From: Cohnella kolymensis
GTDB taxonomy: Bacteria; Bacillota; Bacilli; Paenibacillales; Paenibacillaceae
Assembly (NCBI RefSeq): GCF_000829465.1
Contig: NZ_JXAL01000029.1
Location: 36,996 to 100,995 of the forward strand
Direction: 5' to 3'
Length of the DNA stretch: 64,000 nucleotides
Of the stretch, positions 44,288-55,362 are shown in pieces (the first letter of the stretch is position 1; the number at the start of each line of letters is the position of its first letter). Both the position numbers and the translations under genes were made by a program. A model generated the notes under the pieces. The model was not told the DNA's origin and made no database searches. It was given only the letters and a program-made list of their open reading frames with translations.

Positions 44288-45124
44288 ATGTCTTCCATGG
44301 AACTGTGGTATACGGAGAAACAGACCGAGAACTTCGGTATTACAATGAAAATCAACAAAACACTCGTCCACGAGAAAACGGACTTTCAAGAGCTTGCCAT
44401 GATCGAAACGGAAGAGTACGGCACGATGCTGGTTCTGGACGGAATGGTGATGACCACCGTTAGAGACGAATTTGTCTATCATGAAATGGTTGCTCATCCG
44501 GCGCTTTTCACGCACCCGAATCCGGAGCAGGTGCTCGTCGTTGGCGGCGGGGACGGCGGAGTCGTTCGGGAGGTGCTGAAGCATCCGCAGGTGAAAAAAG
44601 TGGTGCTCGTCGATATCGACGGCAAAGTGATCGAATATTCCAAGCAATACTTGCCTTCAATCGCCGGCAAGCTTGACGATCCACGCGTACAGGTACTCGT
44701 TAATGACGGGTATATGCATATCCATGAACATAAAAATACATACGACGTGATCATGGTCGATTCGACGGAACCGGTCGGTCCTGCAGTAAACCTGTTCACG
44801 CGCGGTTTTTATCAAGGGATCTACGATGCTTTGAAAGAAGACGGGATTTTCGTGGCGCAAACGGACAACCCGTGGTTTAAAGCGGAACTCATCCAAAGCG
44901 TCAACCGCGATGTCAAGGAAGTGTTCCCGATCGTTCGAGTCTACTGCGCGAACATTCCGACGTACCCAAGCGGACTATGGACGTTCACAATGGGCAGCAA
45001 AAAGTATGATCCGCTCGCGGTGAACGAGAATGACATTCCGGAGCTCGATACCAAATACTACACACCGCGTTTGCATAAAGCGGCATTCGTTCTTCCGAAA
45101 TTTGTGGAGGACTTGACGAAGTAA
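44288..45124 (+). CDS. speE: Spermidine synthase
   Basis: A 278-residue aminopropyltransferase. Seen: [37 protein letters not shown], the SAM-binding loop [29 protein letters not shown] and the catalytic [14 protein letters not shown]. It transfers an aminopropyl group from decarboxylated S-adenosylmethionine to putrescine. ATG 44288 follows GTAGGGA; ATG 44297 is an alternative. The agmatinase gene, which makes putrescine, comes next after a hairpin. Confidence 0.95.
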   Translation: MSSMELWYTEKQTENFGITMKINKTLVHEKTDFQELAMIETEEYGTMLVLDGMVMTTVRDEFVYHEMVAHPALFTHPNPEQVLVVGGGDGGVVREVLKHPQVKKVVLVDIDGKVIEYSKQYLPSIAGKLDDPRVQVLVNDGYMHIHEHKNTYDVIMVDSTEPVGPAVNLFTRGFYQGIYDALKEDGIFVAQTDNPWFKAELIQSVNRDVKEVFPIVRVYCANIPTYPSGLWTFTMGSKKYDPLAVNENDIPELDTKYYTPRLHKAAFVLPKFVEDLTK

Positions 45125-45125
45125 G

Positions 45126-45170
45126 TACGACCGAACGTGCGGTGCTATGCGCTCGCAGTTCGGTCGTAAC
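45126..45170 (+). terminator. Hairpin between speE and speB (T-poor)
   Basis: ACGACCGAAC pairs with GTTCGGTCGT; no T run follows. It may act as a processing or stability element between the two genes. Confidence 0.45.
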
Positions 45171-45205
45171 GACAGCACTTTTACAGCGGCAAAGGAGATT
45201 TTTTC

Positions 45206-46078
45206 ATGCGTTTAGATCAAGCCTATTCCGGCAACGTATTCATTTGCAGTTCTGACGACTATGAGGCCTCGAAAGCCGTTATTTACGGCATGCCGATGGA
45301 TTACACCGTGTCCTTCCGGCCCGGTTCCCGCTTCGGCCCGGGCAGAATCCGCGAAGCATCCGTCGGGCTCGAGGAATACAGCCCGTACTTGGATAAGAAC
45401 ATTCTGGATCTGGCCTACTTCGATGCGGGAGATTTGCTGCTGCCTTTCGGCAACGCAGCGAAAAGTCTGGACATTATCGGCGACTATGTAGGAGGAATCC
45501 TGGCCGACGGCAAAATGCCTGTCGGACTGGGCGGAGAGCATCTTGTGTCTTGGCCGGTGATCCAGCAGGTATACAAGAAGTATCCGGATCTGGCCGTCAT
45601 TCATATCGACGCTCATGCGGACTTGCGTGAACACTATGAGGGGGAGCCTCTGTCCCACTCCACACCGATCCGCAAGGCGGCGGAGCTGATGGGCGGCAGC
45701 AATATTTATCAGTTCGGTATTCGCTCGGGTTCCAAGGAAGAATGGACGTACGCCAAGGACAAGGGTATCCATTTCCATCCGTTCGACGTCGCTGAGCCAT
45801 TGAAGAAGGAGCTTCCTTCACTCGCAGGGCGTCCGGTCTACGTTACGATAGACATAGACGTGCTCGACCCTTCCGCCGCACCGGGAACAGGCACCACCGA
45901 AGCGGGTGGAATCACTTCTAAAGAGCTGCTCGAAGCGGTGCACGCAATCGCCCGTTCCGGCGTGAATGTCGTGGGCTGTGATCTGGTTGAAGTCGCGCCG
46001 ATCTACGACCCGACCGAAATGACTCCGATCGTCGCTTCCAAAATCATCCGTGAAATGCTGCTTGGATTTGTAAAATAA
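45206..46078 (+). CDS. speB: Agmatinase
   Basis: A 290-residue ureohydrolase. The manganese ligands are visible: GGEHL, HIDAHADLR and DIDVLDPSAAPGTGTTEAGG. SHSTPIRKA and the C-terminal VVGCDLVEVAPIYDPTEMT are typical. It converts agmatine to putrescine and urea, feeding SpeE. SD AAAGGAG precedes ATG 45206. Arginase or a related guanidino hydrolase is unlikely given the close pairing with speE. Confidence 0.94.
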   Translation: MRLDQAYSGNVFICSSDDYEASKAVIYGMPMDYTVSFRPGSRFGPGRIREASVGLEEYSPYLDKNILDLAYFDAGDLLLPFGNAAKSLDIIGDYVGGILADGKMPVGLGGEHLVSWPVIQQVYKKYPDLAVIHIDAHADLREHYEGEPLSHSTPIRKAAELMGGSNIYQFGIRSGSKEEWTYAKDKGIHFHPFDVAEPLKKELPSLAGRPVYVTIDIDVLDPSAAPGTGTTEAGGITSKELLEAVHAIARSGVNVVGCDLVEVAPIYDPTEMTPIVASKIIREMLLGFVK

Positions 46079-46084
46079 ATTGTA

Positions 46085-46132
46085 GCAGCCCCTGTTGCAG
46101 CCTTCGAGGCGAGCGGCAGGGGCTTTTGTTTT
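46085..46132 (+). terminator. Rho-independent terminator after speB
   Basis: AGCCCCTG (46087-46094) pairs with CAGGGGCT (46117-46124), inner GCCTTCGAGGC stem, then TTTGTTTT. Confidence 0.8.
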
Positions 46133-46208
46133 GTGAAACTCGCGCCGATACTGAACTGGAAAAACGCCATCTAATTTTGGGTTCATTTACAATCGCCTGT
46201 CGTACCAT

Positions 46209-46237
46209 TTGAATTGCCCATAGGTTCTGTATATATT
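46209..46237 (+). promoter_or_regulatory. Promoter of ywiB-argS unit
   Basis: TTGAAT (46209-46214), 17-nt spacer, TATATT (46232-46237). Transcription would start near 46244. Confidence 0.5.
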
Positions 46238-46271
46238 ATTAACAAGGGTTTAGTGATTGGGAGAGGGACAG

Positions 46272-46697
46272 ATGCCGGACAAACGCAGCGTAGCCGTCGA
46301 TTTTCAAAGCCGGCAGCAGGATGGAAGTATAGAGCGGTCAGTCATGCACGGTGAGCTCCACCGCTTGGTGACAGGTTGGGTGCTCACCTGCGCGGAGCCT
46401 GCGGATGACAGCGGCGCGGGCGCGGCAATGACATTGATCGTTCACGAGCGGGAGCTGCGGCTGCGGCGAAGGGGTGCGTTCTCATTCGAGCAAGTTTTCC
46501 TGCTGAACACTTCGGTGCAGGGTTTCTTGGAAACGCCATATGGCCCTCATGATGTAAATGCGCTGACGCACGGGATGGATATCCACCTGTCGGAGTCCGG
46601 CGGCGTCATTGAATGGAAATACGACTTGCTGATGCAAGAGCAAACAGTCGGAACCTTTGAAATCCGGCTGGATATTCGGGAGGAACAAGCGGTATGA
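46272..46697 (+). CDS. ywiB: DUF1934 (YwiB) family protein
   Basis: A 141-residue beta-barrel-like protein of DUF1934: [36 protein letters not shown], the [16 protein letters not shown] motif, and [22 protein letters not shown]. Function unknown; it is nearly always directly upstream of argS in Bacilli, and here overlaps it by 4 nt. ATG 46272 is used because GGGAGAGGG lies just upstream. Confidence 0.9.
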   Translation: MPDKRSVAVDFQSRQQDGSIERSVMHGELHRLVTGWVLTCAEPADDSGAGAAMTLIVHERELRLRRRGAFSFEQVFLLNTSVQGFLETPYGPHDVNALTHGMDIHLSESGGVIEWKYDLLMQEQTVGTFEIRLDIREEQAV

Positions 46698-48370
46698 ATG
46701 TAATGGAACGATTGCACGCCGGCGTGAAAGAAGCGCTGGCAGATGCGGTGCTGGAAGCGGGCTTTGTCTCTTCCCGGGATGAACTGCCGCCGATTGTGCT
46801 GGAGGTGCCTAAGGATAAAACCCACGGCGATCTCGCAACCAATCTGGCGATGCAGCTGACCAAGATCGCAAAGAAAAACCCTCGGCAAATTGCCGAGGGA
46901 ATCGTGGAGAAGCTGGGCAGTGGCAAGGCTTCCATCGAATCGGCCGAAATTGCGGGTCCGGGCTTCATTAACTTCCGTCTGGACAAGAGCTGTTTGTACC
47001 CGATTATCGGCGAAGTATATGAGCAGGGCACCCGGTACGGACATATCGATGCCGGACGCGGCCAAAAGGTTCAAGTCGAATTCGTCAGCGCCAACCCTAC
47101 CGGAAGCCTGCATCTGGGCCATGCCAGGGGGGCTGCCGTGGGGGACGCATTGTGCAACGTCCTCGCGTTCGCCGGCTATGATGTGACTCGGGAATATTAT
47201 ATTAACGATGCCGGCAATCAAGTCGCCAATCTGGCGAAATCGATCGAAGCGCGTTACCGCCAAGCGCTCGGGCAGACCGCCGATATGCCGGAAGACGGCT
47301 ATCACGGCGAGGACATTGTCGGATTCGCGAAGGAATTGGTCGCAAGCGAAGGCGATCGGCTGCTGTCATTATCGGATAAAGAGCGCTTTGAGTTTTTCCG
47401 CACTTATGGGCTGGAGAAGGAATTAGACAAGATCAAACGGGATTTGGCGCGCTTCGGCGTGCGGTTCGACGAATGGTTCAGTGAAACATCGCTTTATGAG
47501 AATGATAAGGTTACCGCTGTGCTGGAAGCTCTCAGGGCCAAAGGGCAGGTTTATGAGCAGGATGGAGCCGTCTGGCTTTCATCCACCGCGTTCGGTGACG
47601 ACAAAGACAGAGTGCTCGTGAAAAATGACGGCAGCTATACGTACCTGACGCCGGATGCCGCTTATCACATGGACAAGTATGCCAGGGGCTACGACCGGAT
47701 GATCAACATCTGGGGCGCCGATCACCACGGCTATATTCCCAGAATGAAAGCGGCCATGGCCGCGCTGGGCAACGATCCCGATAAGCTTACGGTTCTCATT
47801 GCCCAGATGGTGAGCTTGTTCCAGAACGGCGAAAAGGTGAAGATGTCCAAACGTACCGGCAAAGCGGTGACGATGGAAGATCTCATGGATGAAGTGGGCG
47901 TCGACGCAATCCGCTATTTCTTTACGATGCGGAGCATGGACTCGCACCTGGATTTCGACATGGATCTGGCTGTTTCTACTTCTAATGAAAATCCGGTATT
48001 TTATGTGCAGTATGCGCACGCGCGTATTTGCAGCATTTTCAGGCAGGCCGAGGAGCAGGGCATTCAAGTTCTCCCTTGGCAGGAGTCCGCGTTCACCCGT
48101 CTGGACTCCGAGCAGGAGTTCGATCTGCTGCGTAAGATGGGCGAGCTGCCCGAAGTGATTGCAGAAGCGGCACGCCTTTATGCACCGCATATCATCATTC
48201 GTTATGTGTATGAGCTGGCCTCGCAATTCCACAGCTACTATAAAGCGGAGCGCGTAATCACCGAGGATGCGGAGCAGACTCAAGCCCGGCTGCAGCTGCT
48301 GGGGGCGCTTAGAATCGTCATTGCTAACTGCCTTGCCCTTGTTGGCGTGTCCGCACCGGAACGGATGTAG
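46694..48370 (+). CDS. argS: Arginyl-tRNA synthetase
   Basis: A 558-residue class I synthetase. Seen: [20 protein letters not shown] with the HIGH-like HLGH, the KMSK-like VKMSKRTGK, and a C-terminal DALR anticodon-binding domain (about residues 440-558). It charges tRNA-Arg with arginine. The gene overlaps ywiB by 4 nt. Its stop touches the stop of the convergent protease gene, with no terminator between. Confidence 0.96.
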   Translation: MNVMERLHAGVKEALADAVLEAGFVSSRDELPPIVLEVPKDKTHGDLATNLAMQLTKIAKKNPRQIAEGIVEKLGSGKASIESAEIAGPGFINFRLDKSCLYPIIGEVYEQGTRYGHIDAGRGQKVQVEFVSANPTGSLHLGHARGAAVGDALCNVLAFAGYDVTREYYINDAGNQVANLAKSIEARYRQALGQTADMPEDGYHGEDIVGFAKELVASEGDRLLSLSDKERFEFFRTYGLEKELDKIKRDLARFGVRFDEWFSETSLYENDKVTAVLEALRAKGQVYEQDGAVWLSSTAFGDDKDRVLVKNDGSYTYLTPDAAYHMDKYARGYDRMINIWGADHHGYIPRMKAAMAALGNDPDKLTVLIAQMVSLFQNGEKVKMSKRTGKAVTMEDLMDEVGVDAIRYFFTMRSMDSHLDFDMDLAVSTSNENPVFYVQYAHARICSIFRQAEEQGIQVLPWQESAFTRLDSEQEFDLLRKMGELPEVIAEAARLYAPHIIIRYVYELASQFHSYYKAERVITEDAEQTQARLQLLGALRIVIANCLALVGVSAPERM

Positions 48371-49519
48371 TTACTGTTTATCCACCGCTTTTAACATACG
48401 GCTCACATTCAGCTCACCGGCAGCTCCGCTCCGGTGAGATTTGTTATTTCTCAGAGGCTTTGCCGATCTCTTGATGATGGATTTGATTTCTTCCGGCGAC
48501 AACCCCGGTTTCAAAGCGAGCAGTAGAGCGACAGCCCCGGTCACATGAGAAGTGGCCATCGACGTTCCGCTCATTTCCTTGTGCTTGCCGTTTAACCACG
48601 CGGACACAATGTTCTCCCCAGGCGCATAAACGTCGATCGACGAGCTGCGATTCGTGAACGAGGCGATGCGGCCCTCCTCATTGGTTGCGCCGACAGCGAT
48701 TGTGTAGCTGTATCGCGCGGGGTAATCGATATCTCCCCTTTGGCCGTCGTTACCCGAAGATGCCACGATCAGCACGCCCGAGTCGTATGCGTTGGCTACG
48801 GCATTCAGCAGCGATTTGCTTCTCGTTTTCATGCCGAAGCTCATATTCACGACATCGATGCCGTTACGGACGCACCAATCGATGCCCAGAATAATGTCCG
48901 ACACAAAGGCTGTGCCGTTATGATCGAACGCTTTGACCGGATGTATGATCGCCCGGGGAGCTACGCCGATCATACCTTGCAATTCGTTGGCTGCAGCAAT
49001 CGTTGCGGCGATGTGGGTGCCGTGGCCGTTATCATCTTGAGGCAAAGTCGTACGCTGAAGCAAATTGATGCCTCTTTCCAATGAATGGCGCAGGTCCGGA
49101 TGCGAGAAATCGACCCCGGTATCGATGACACCGACTTTTATGCGATGGCCGGTTGTCCGGCTCCAGGCCTCGGGCGCGCCGATATGGCGAACGCCCCACG
49201 GGATTCCCATCTCTACCGATAACGAGGAGGAGTTGTTAGGAAGGGCATGAACGGAGACAGTGGTGTCTTCTTCCCATAGAAGCCGATCTGCCAATGAGGC
49301 GGGTAACCCTTGTTTCGGATAAGGGCAGGAAATCGCTTGAATAATTCCTAAACGGTGGACGGAGTGAAGAGCTTTGCTGCCTTGGCGGCTTTTGTTCAAA
49401 GCCTTGAGAAATCGTTTATAGTCGCCGGTGTTCAAGAAACGAAGGATCGCTCTTCGCCCCCGATCCCGGGCGGAATTCAAGGATGTTTGCAGCCATTCTA
49501 TCATCTCGCTTGCATCCAA
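48371..49519 (-). CDS. Subtilisin-like serine protease (S8)
   Basis: A 382-residue protease. Catalytic triad: Asp in GVIDTGVDFSHPDL, His in DNGHGTHIAATIAAA, Ser in SGTSMATSHVTGAVA; the oxyanion Asn is in ASSGNDGQ. The N-terminal 110 residues look like a propeptide but contain no obvious signal peptide (MDASEMIEWLQ, then basic). It may stay inside the cell, be released by lysis or sporulation, or be exported in a non-classical way. It ends exactly next to argS. Confidence 0.9.
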   Translation of the reverse strand: MDASEMIEWLQTSLNSARDRGRRAILRFLNTGDYKRFLKALNKSRQGSKALHSVHRLGIIQAISCPYPKQGLPASLADRLLWEEDTTVSVHALPNNSSSLSVEMGIPWGVRHIGAPEAWSRTTGHRIKVGVIDTGVDFSHPDLRHSLERGINLLQRTTLPQDDNGHGTHIAATIAAANELQGMIGVAPRAIIHPVKAFDHNGTAFVSDIILGIDWCVRNGIDVVNMSFGMKTRSKSLLNAVANAYDSGVLIVASSGNDGQRGDIDYPARYSYTIAVGATNEEGRIASFTNRSSSIDVYAPGENIVSAWLNGKHKEMSGTSMATSHVTGAVALLLALKPGLSPEEIKSIIKRSAKPLRNNKSHRSGAAGELNVSRMLKAVDKQ

Positions 49520-49665
49520 TGCGGGTTCCCTCCCGACGAAAGTGTTTCCCTAAAGTGCGACCAAGTCGTCACTTCGCGCGGGTGAAATGGTGGTGCGGGC
49601 AGGCCCTCACAGCGGTTTTTCGCTGTCGTTATGCGGTGGTGTCCTCTACTGTATGTGGACGTCTT

Positions 49666-49693
49666 GCCGGAGGCTTGGGAACCGGCCTTTTTT
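49666..49693 (+). terminator. Rho-independent terminator, orphan
   Basis: GCCGG (49666-49670) pairs with CCGGC (49682-49686), followed by CTTTTTT. No gene precedes it on this strand. Confidence 0.5.
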
Positions 49694-49820
49694 GAATGGA
49701 AATAGGCGGCGTCCCGTGTCATTTCAAGATGCATGACATAGGATGAAGGGAGAGTTTCCCGGCGAGACTCTTGGTCATGCCGGTTCCTCCGCCCGCGGAG
49801 CGGCCGGGAAGGGATACAGT

Positions 49821-49868
49821 CGAAAAGCGAAGGCGTTGTCCGCCTGGGACACGCCTTCGCTTTTTCGA
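49821..49868. terminator. Strong hairpin before rpoE
   Basis: GCGAAGGCGT (49827-49836) pairs with ACGCCTTCGC (49851-49860), extended by A/T pairs and T runs on both strands. It ends about 130 nt before rpoE. Confidence 0.65.
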
Positions 49869-49996
49869 CGCTCAATATATTCATGACAAAGTGCGGTCAG
49901 GCCGCTTGCAATTTAACGAGAAATGCTGTTTACTAAAGGTTGACAAATTTAACGTGAAGGTATTTACGGTTCACATACAGAGAGGATGGAAGCTAC

Positions 49997-50584
49997 TTGA
50001 GCGCCGAGTATGTGCTGAAACTCGACTCCGAGAAAATTCAGGAGATGCCGATGGTCGACCTTGCGTTCGAACTGCTGAAGGCGGTCAACACCCCGTTTTA
50101 CTACCGTGATCTCATGACGGAAATTGCGAAAATCCGCGGTCTCTCCGCAGATCAAGTTCTCAATGTAATCGCTCAGCTTTATACGGAGATCAATATCGAC
50201 GGCCGGTTTGCATGTGTGGGCGGCAATGTGTGGGGACTGAAACGGTGGTATCCGGTTGAGCGTTCGGACGATCCGATGAATGGCGGAGCCAAGCGTCCGC
50301 GTATCATCAATGATGACGACGATCTCGACGATGAAGATCTGTACGGCGAAGACGAGGAAGAGCCGTTCACTGCGGGAGACGAGCCCTTCGGTCTGTTCGA
50401 CGAAGAGCGCGAAGAGGTATTCGAAGAAGGCGAAGAGGCTGCCGAAACCGAAGAAGAAGCTCTCATCGAAGAGGATGACGAGACGGCATTGGAAGAAGAA
50501 TTGGACGGAGACAAGGTCGAAGGCGACGAAGAGTTCGAGGACGATGAAGATCTCGACGCCGCAGAAGAGGAAGACGAGAAGTAA
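49997..50584 (+). CDS. rpoE: RNA polymerase delta subunit
   Basis: A 195-residue protein. The N-terminal HARE-HTH domain (MPMVDLAFELLKAVNTPFYY, DLMTEIAKIRGL, TEINIDGRFACVGGNVWGLK; about 15-90) binds RNA polymerase; the C-terminal half is an almost unbroken acidic tail of Asp and Glu that mimics nucleic acid. It speeds recycling of RNA polymerase in Firmicutes, together with HelD. TTG 49997 is used, with GGAAG upstream. It precedes pyrG, as in Bacillus. Confidence 0.93.
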   Translation: MSAEYVLKLDSEKIQEMPMVDLAFELLKAVNTPFYYRDLMTEIAKIRGLSADQVLNVIAQLYTEINIDGRFACVGGNVWGLKRWYPVERSDDPMNGGAKRPRIINDDDDLDDEDLYGEDEEEPFTAGDEPFGLFDEEREEVFEEGEEAAETEEEALIEEDDETALEEELDGDKVEGDEEFEDDEDLDAAEEEDEK

Positions 50585-50623
50585 CAAGCTGTCACTAGGC
50601 TTGGCGCCGGCTTCTTTTCATGC

Positions 50624-50652
50624 TTGACACCGCTCCTGCCAGAATGTAAACT
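50624..50652 (+). promoter_or_regulatory. pyrG promoter
   Basis: TTGACA (50624-50629), 17-nt spacer, TAAACT (50647-50652). The transcript would begin with GGG at 50660-50662. Confidence 0.75.
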
Positions 50653-50659
50653 ATTGCTT

Positions 50660-50740
50660 GGGCTTTAGAACTTTGTTTTTCCATAGCGAATAAATTCCTA
50701 AAAGTGCCCCCATTTATTGGGTGACACTTTTTTGTTTTTT
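50660..50740 (+). promoter_or_regulatory. pyrG: pyrG leader: G-run reiterative transcription attenuator
   Basis: The predicted transcript starts GGGCTTTAG. A terminator follows at 50700-50735: AAAAGTG pairs with CACTTTT and T runs follow; its 5' arm carries CCCCC. Known from Bacillus: at low CTP, RNA polymerase adds extra G at the start, and the poly-G tail pairs with the C-rich arm and prevents termination. All parts of that design are present here. Confidence 0.8.
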
Positions 50741-50785
50741 TCACATCTTTCTCAATGAAAAATGTGTGAATCTGGGTAACCATAA

Positions 50786-52431
<1,646 letters not shown>

Positions 52432-52449
52432 TGACCGTTATACCGTACA

Positions 52450-52491
52450 AACACGCTCCGGGAATTTCCGGGGCGTTTTTCATTTTTTTAC
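52450..52491 (+). terminator. Rho-independent terminator after pyrG
   Basis: ACGCTCCGG pairs with CCGGGGCGT, followed by TTTTCATTTTTTT. Confidence 0.8.
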
Positions 52492-52502
52492 AAGGAAACA
52501 GC

Positions 52503-52528
52503 AGGAATATGTGTCATTCGCCTCGAAT
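52503..52528 (+). promoter_or_regulatory. Candidate sigma-H promoter of spo0F
   Basis: GCAGGAATA and CGAAT (52524-52528) with about 13 nt between resemble the sigma-H elements (AGGA and GAAT). Known: Bacillus spo0F is transcribed by sigma-H. Not checked by alignment. Confidence 0.45.
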
Positions 52529-52560
52529 AAAGCTACAACGTGATTCGGGGGGATGAAATC

Positions 52561-52956
52561 GTGGGGAAGAAGAAACTGCTGATCGTGGATGACCAGGTCG
52601 GCATCCGCGTGCTGTTGTTGGAAGTGTTCGCAACTGAAGGCTATGACACCTTTCAAGCCGCGAACGGTCGAGCGGCCTTGGATATCGTCAGAACGCATCC
52701 TCCGGATTTGGTCCTTCTCGATATGAAGATACCGGGCATGGACGGATTGGAGATCCTGAAGCAGATCAAAGAAATTGACCGCAGCATCAAGGTCATTATG
52801 ATGACTGCCTACGGAGAATTGGACATGATTAAAGAAGCGACCGATCTGGGAGCTTTGATGCATTTCACGAAACCGTTTGATATTGATGAAATGAGGCTCG
52901 TCGTCAATATGCAGATGGGAGAAGGCTCGTCGTCCCGGTTCGCCGCCGGGTCGTAA
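52561..52956 (+). CDS. spo0F: Sporulation phosphorelay response regulator Spo0F
   Basis: A 131-residue single receiver domain. Seen: the acidic pair in [11 protein letters not shown], the phospho-acceptor Asp in [15 protein letters not shown], Thr in [11 protein letters not shown], and Lys in [11 protein letters not shown]. The text [14 protein letters not shown] is shared with Bacillus Spo0F. It passes phosphate from sensor kinases to Spo0B. GTG 52561 is used, with GGGGGAT upstream; an earlier GTG at 52540 has no SD. Confidence 0.93.
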   Translation: MGKKKLLIVDDQVGIRVLLLEVFATEGYDTFQAANGRAALDIVRTHPPDLVLLDMKIPGMDGLEILKQIKEIDRSIKVIMMTAYGELDMIKEATDLGALMHFTKPFDIDEMRLVVNMQMGEGSSSRFAAGS

Positions 52957-53096
52957 GGCTTTCTTTTTTTTGCCGCGAAAGCAGGGAGGGTTCCGCGAAC
53001 CCGCCCGATTTACTTTGAAAAGCCGTTTTGTGTTATAATAACGCAGTATGAAGGTCGCGTGAGAAATTGAATTGACACTGCAGGAGGAATTGAACT

Positions 53097-53951
53097 ATGC
53101 CACTCGTATCGATGTCGGAGTTTTTGCCCCAAGCCAAAGCCGGTAAATTTGCCGTAGGCCAATTTAATATGAACAACCTGGAATTTGCCCAAGCGATTAC
53201 AGAAGCTGCCAAGGAGGAGAAATCCCCTTTCATCTTCGGCGTAAGCGAAGGCGCGTTGAAGTATATGGGTATGGAGTATACCGTAGCAATCGCCAAGGCT
53301 GCTGCGGACAGCTCCGGACTGCCAATCGCACTACATCTGGACCACGGAAGCAGCTTTGACGTGGCGATGAAATGTATCCGTGCAGGGTTCTCGTCGGTTA
53401 TGTTCGACGGTTCGCACTATTCGTTCGAAGAGAACATCCGATTGACCAAAGAGGTTGTGAGAGCCGCTCATGCAATGGGCGTATCCGTAGAGGGTGAGCT
53501 TGGCACGATCGGCGGCGTAGAGGACGATATCAGCGTTGATGAAGCACATGCCGCATTGGCCAAACCGGAGGAAGCGATCCGTTTCTATGAAGAGACAGGC
53601 GTCGACTGCCTTGCGATCGCCGTCGGTACCGCACACGGTATGTATAAAGGCGAAGTGAAAATCCACTTCGATATCATCAAAGAGGTCGTCGCCAAAATTC
53701 CGGTACCGATCGTACTGCACGGCGGCTCCGGCGTTCCGGATGAAATGATCCGTCAGGCGATCCAAGCGGGTGCGGGCAAGATCAACGTTAACACCGAGAA
53801 CCAAGTGGCTTGCACGAACGCAATCCGTGAAGTTTTGAACAAAGACTCCAAAGTATACGATCCGCGCAAATATTTGACGCCTGCCCGCAATGCGATGAAA
53901 GAAGTCGTTAAAGAGAAAATTCGTCTTTTCGGCAGCAGCAACAAAGCTTAA
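53097..53951 (+). CDS. fbaA: Class II fructose-bisphosphate aldolase
   Basis: A 284-residue zinc aldolase of the GatY/KbaY/FbaA family. Seen: FAVGQFNMNNLEFAQAI, the zinc His of HLDHGSSFD, FDGSHYSFEENI, the catalytic EGELGTIGG, GTAHGMYKG, LHGGSGVPDE and KINVNTENQ. It cleaves fructose 1,6-bisphosphate in glycolysis and works in reverse in gluconeogenesis. SD GGAGGAA precedes ATG 53097. It follows spo0F as in Bacillus. Confidence 0.95.
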   Translation: MPLVSMSEFLPQAKAGKFAVGQFNMNNLEFAQAITEAAKEEKSPFIFGVSEGALKYMGMEYTVAIAKAAADSSGLPIALHLDHGSSFDVAMKCIRAGFSSVMFDGSHYSFEENIRLTKEVVRAAHAMGVSVEGELGTIGGVEDDISVDEAHAALAKPEEAIRFYEETGVDCLAIAVGTAHGMYKGEVKIHFDIIKEVVAKIPVPIVLHGGSGVPDEMIRQAIQAGAGKINVNTENQVACTNAIREVLNKDSKVYDPRKYLTPARNAMKEVVKEKIRLFGSSNKA

Positions 53952-53985
53952 TCGCGTTGTAATAGTCACATTAGCATGAGTTTAC

Positions 53986-54017
53986 GTACGGGAAAACGTC
54001 ATGAGGCGTTTTCCCGT
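53986..54017 (+). terminator. Hairpin between fbaA and murA2
   Basis: ACGGGAAAACG pairs with CGTTTTCCCGT around TCATGAGG; only a poor T tract follows. It may be a partial terminator. Confidence 0.5.
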
Positions 54018-54071
54018 TCCTTCATGTGTCGATTATTCAATCGACAACAACACGAGGAGGACCCAGCATTC

Positions 54072-55322
54072 ATGGAGAAATTGATGGTACGAGGGGGTCG
54101 GCCGCTGCGAGGCACGGTCGTCATCAGCGGCGCGAAGAACAGCGCTGTAGCGCTTATTCCTGCGGCAATACTGGCAGAGACGGAAGTCCGCTTGGACAAC
54201 CTTCCTCAGTTAAGCGATGTCGCGGTTTATGCGGAAATTTTACAGGATCTTGGGGCTAAGGTTTCATGGGCAGACGATGTAATGTCGATCGACCCTTCCG
54301 GCATGAAGTCGGTGCCGATGCCCAACGGCCGTGTGAAATCATTACGTGCTTCCTATTATTTAATGGGCGCGTTATTAGGGAGATTCGGCGAGGCGGCGAT
54401 CGGTCTGCCGGGAGGCTGTAATTTCGAGCCCCGTCCTATCGATCAGCATATAAAAGGGTTCGAAGCGCTGGGCGCGGAAGTGACGAATGAAGGCGGCGCT
54501 ATTCGCATTCGGGCCAAGGAATTACGAGGCGCTAAAATCTATTTGGATGTCGTCAGTGTCGGTGCGACCATCAATATCATGCTGGCTGCTTCGAGAGCCA
54601 AAGGTCTGACAGTCATCGAGAATGCCGCCAAAGAGCCGGAAATTATCGATGTGGCGACTCTTCTGAACTCCATGGGAGCCAAGATCAAAGGCGCGGGAAC
54701 GGAGACCATCCGGATAGAAGGCGTTAAAGAGATGCATGGCTGCCGTCATTCTATTATTCCCGACCGGATTCAAGCCGGAACTTATATGATAGCCGCAGCA
54801 GCAACCCGCGGCGATGTTCTTATAGATAATATAATACCGAAGCATATGGATGCGATGACGGCAAAGCTTCAAGAAATGGGAGTTCACGTCTACGAAATGG
54901 ACGAGTCCATTCGCGTTGTGGGACAACCCGTATATGAACCTGTCGACGTCAAGGCACTGGTGTATCCCGGATTTGCCACCGATTTGCAGTCCCCGATGAC
55001 AAGCCTGTTAACGCAGGCCCGCGGTGTGAGCATTTTGTCCGACTACGTATACAGCAACCGGTTCAAGCATGTACCCGAGCTATCGCGCATGGGCGCCCAA
55101 ATCCGGGTGGAAGGACGTTCAGCCATCATCGAAGGGAGTCCTCTTAACGCTGCCAAAGTGAGAGCTGCGGATTTACGCGCCGGAGCTGCGCTGGTTGTGG
55201 CTGCCTTAACGGTCGAGAACGGGACGTCCGAAATTACGGGTGTGGAGTACATCGACCGGGGCTACGAACGTTTAGTGACTCAATTAAGCAATCTGGGAGC
55301 TGAGATCTGGCGTCAAGGATAA
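54072..55322 (+). CDS. murA2: UDP-N-acetylglucosamine 1-carboxyvinyltransferase (MurA2)
   Basis: A 416-residue enzyme of the EPSP synthase fold. Seen: [20 protein letters not shown], the reactive Cys in [31 protein letters not shown], and [15 protein letters not shown]. It performs the first committed step of peptidoglycan synthesis, adding enolpyruvate to UDP-GlcNAc; fosfomycin binds the Cys. By place (fbaA-murA2-rho) it is the second MurA (MurAB) of Bacilli. ATG 54072 follows AGGAGGA. Confidence 0.93.
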   Translation: MEKLMVRGGRPLRGTVVISGAKNSAVALIPAAILAETEVRLDNLPQLSDVAVYAEILQDLGAKVSWADDVMSIDPSGMKSVPMPNGRVKSLRASYYLMGALLGRFGEAAIGLPGGCNFEPRPIDQHIKGFEALGAEVTNEGGAIRIRAKELRGAKIYLDVVSVGATINIMLAASRAKGLTVIENAAKEPEIIDVATLLNSMGAKIKGAGTETIRIEGVKEMHGCRHSIIPDRIQAGTYMIAAAATRGDVLIDNIIPKHMDAMTAKLQEMGVHVYEMDESIRVVGQPVYEPVDVKALVYPGFATDLQSPMTSLLTQARGVSILSDYVYSNRFKHVPELSRMGAQIRVEGRSAIIEGSPLNAAKVRAADLRAGAALVVAALTVENGTSEITGVEYIDRGYERLVTQLSNLGAEIWRQG

Positions 55323-55345
55323 GGGCCGACCGGCCCTGATTTTAA
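55321..55345 (+). terminator. Short hairpin between murA2 and rho
   Basis: AGGGCCGACCGGCCCT is a perfect short stem followed by GATTTT. It is probably a weak terminator or pause. Confidence 0.4.
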
Positions 55346-55362
55346 AGTAAAGTGGGGATTTT

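Larger units (their letters stand above)
49520..49996. other. Gene-free stretch with two strong hairpins
   Basis: About 480 nt between divergent protease and rpoE genes. No frame with start signals is supported. It contains a GC-rich structured segment (49575-49660) and terminators at 49666-49693 and 49821-49867, so a non-coding plus-strand transcript is possible. It resembles a T-box leader only superficially. Confidence 0.4.

Noticed and set aside
49575..49693. T-box leader
   Set aside because: The segment has TGGTGGT near a terminator, but lacks a proper T-box antiterminator bulge, and the next gene is rpoE, not an amino acid gene.
49501..49884. Minus-strand 127-codon frame upstream of the protease gene
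   Set aside because: It crosses two intrinsic terminators, has no SD, and its composition (Arg/Pro/Ser/Thr) is that of a non-coding frame in GC-rich DNA.
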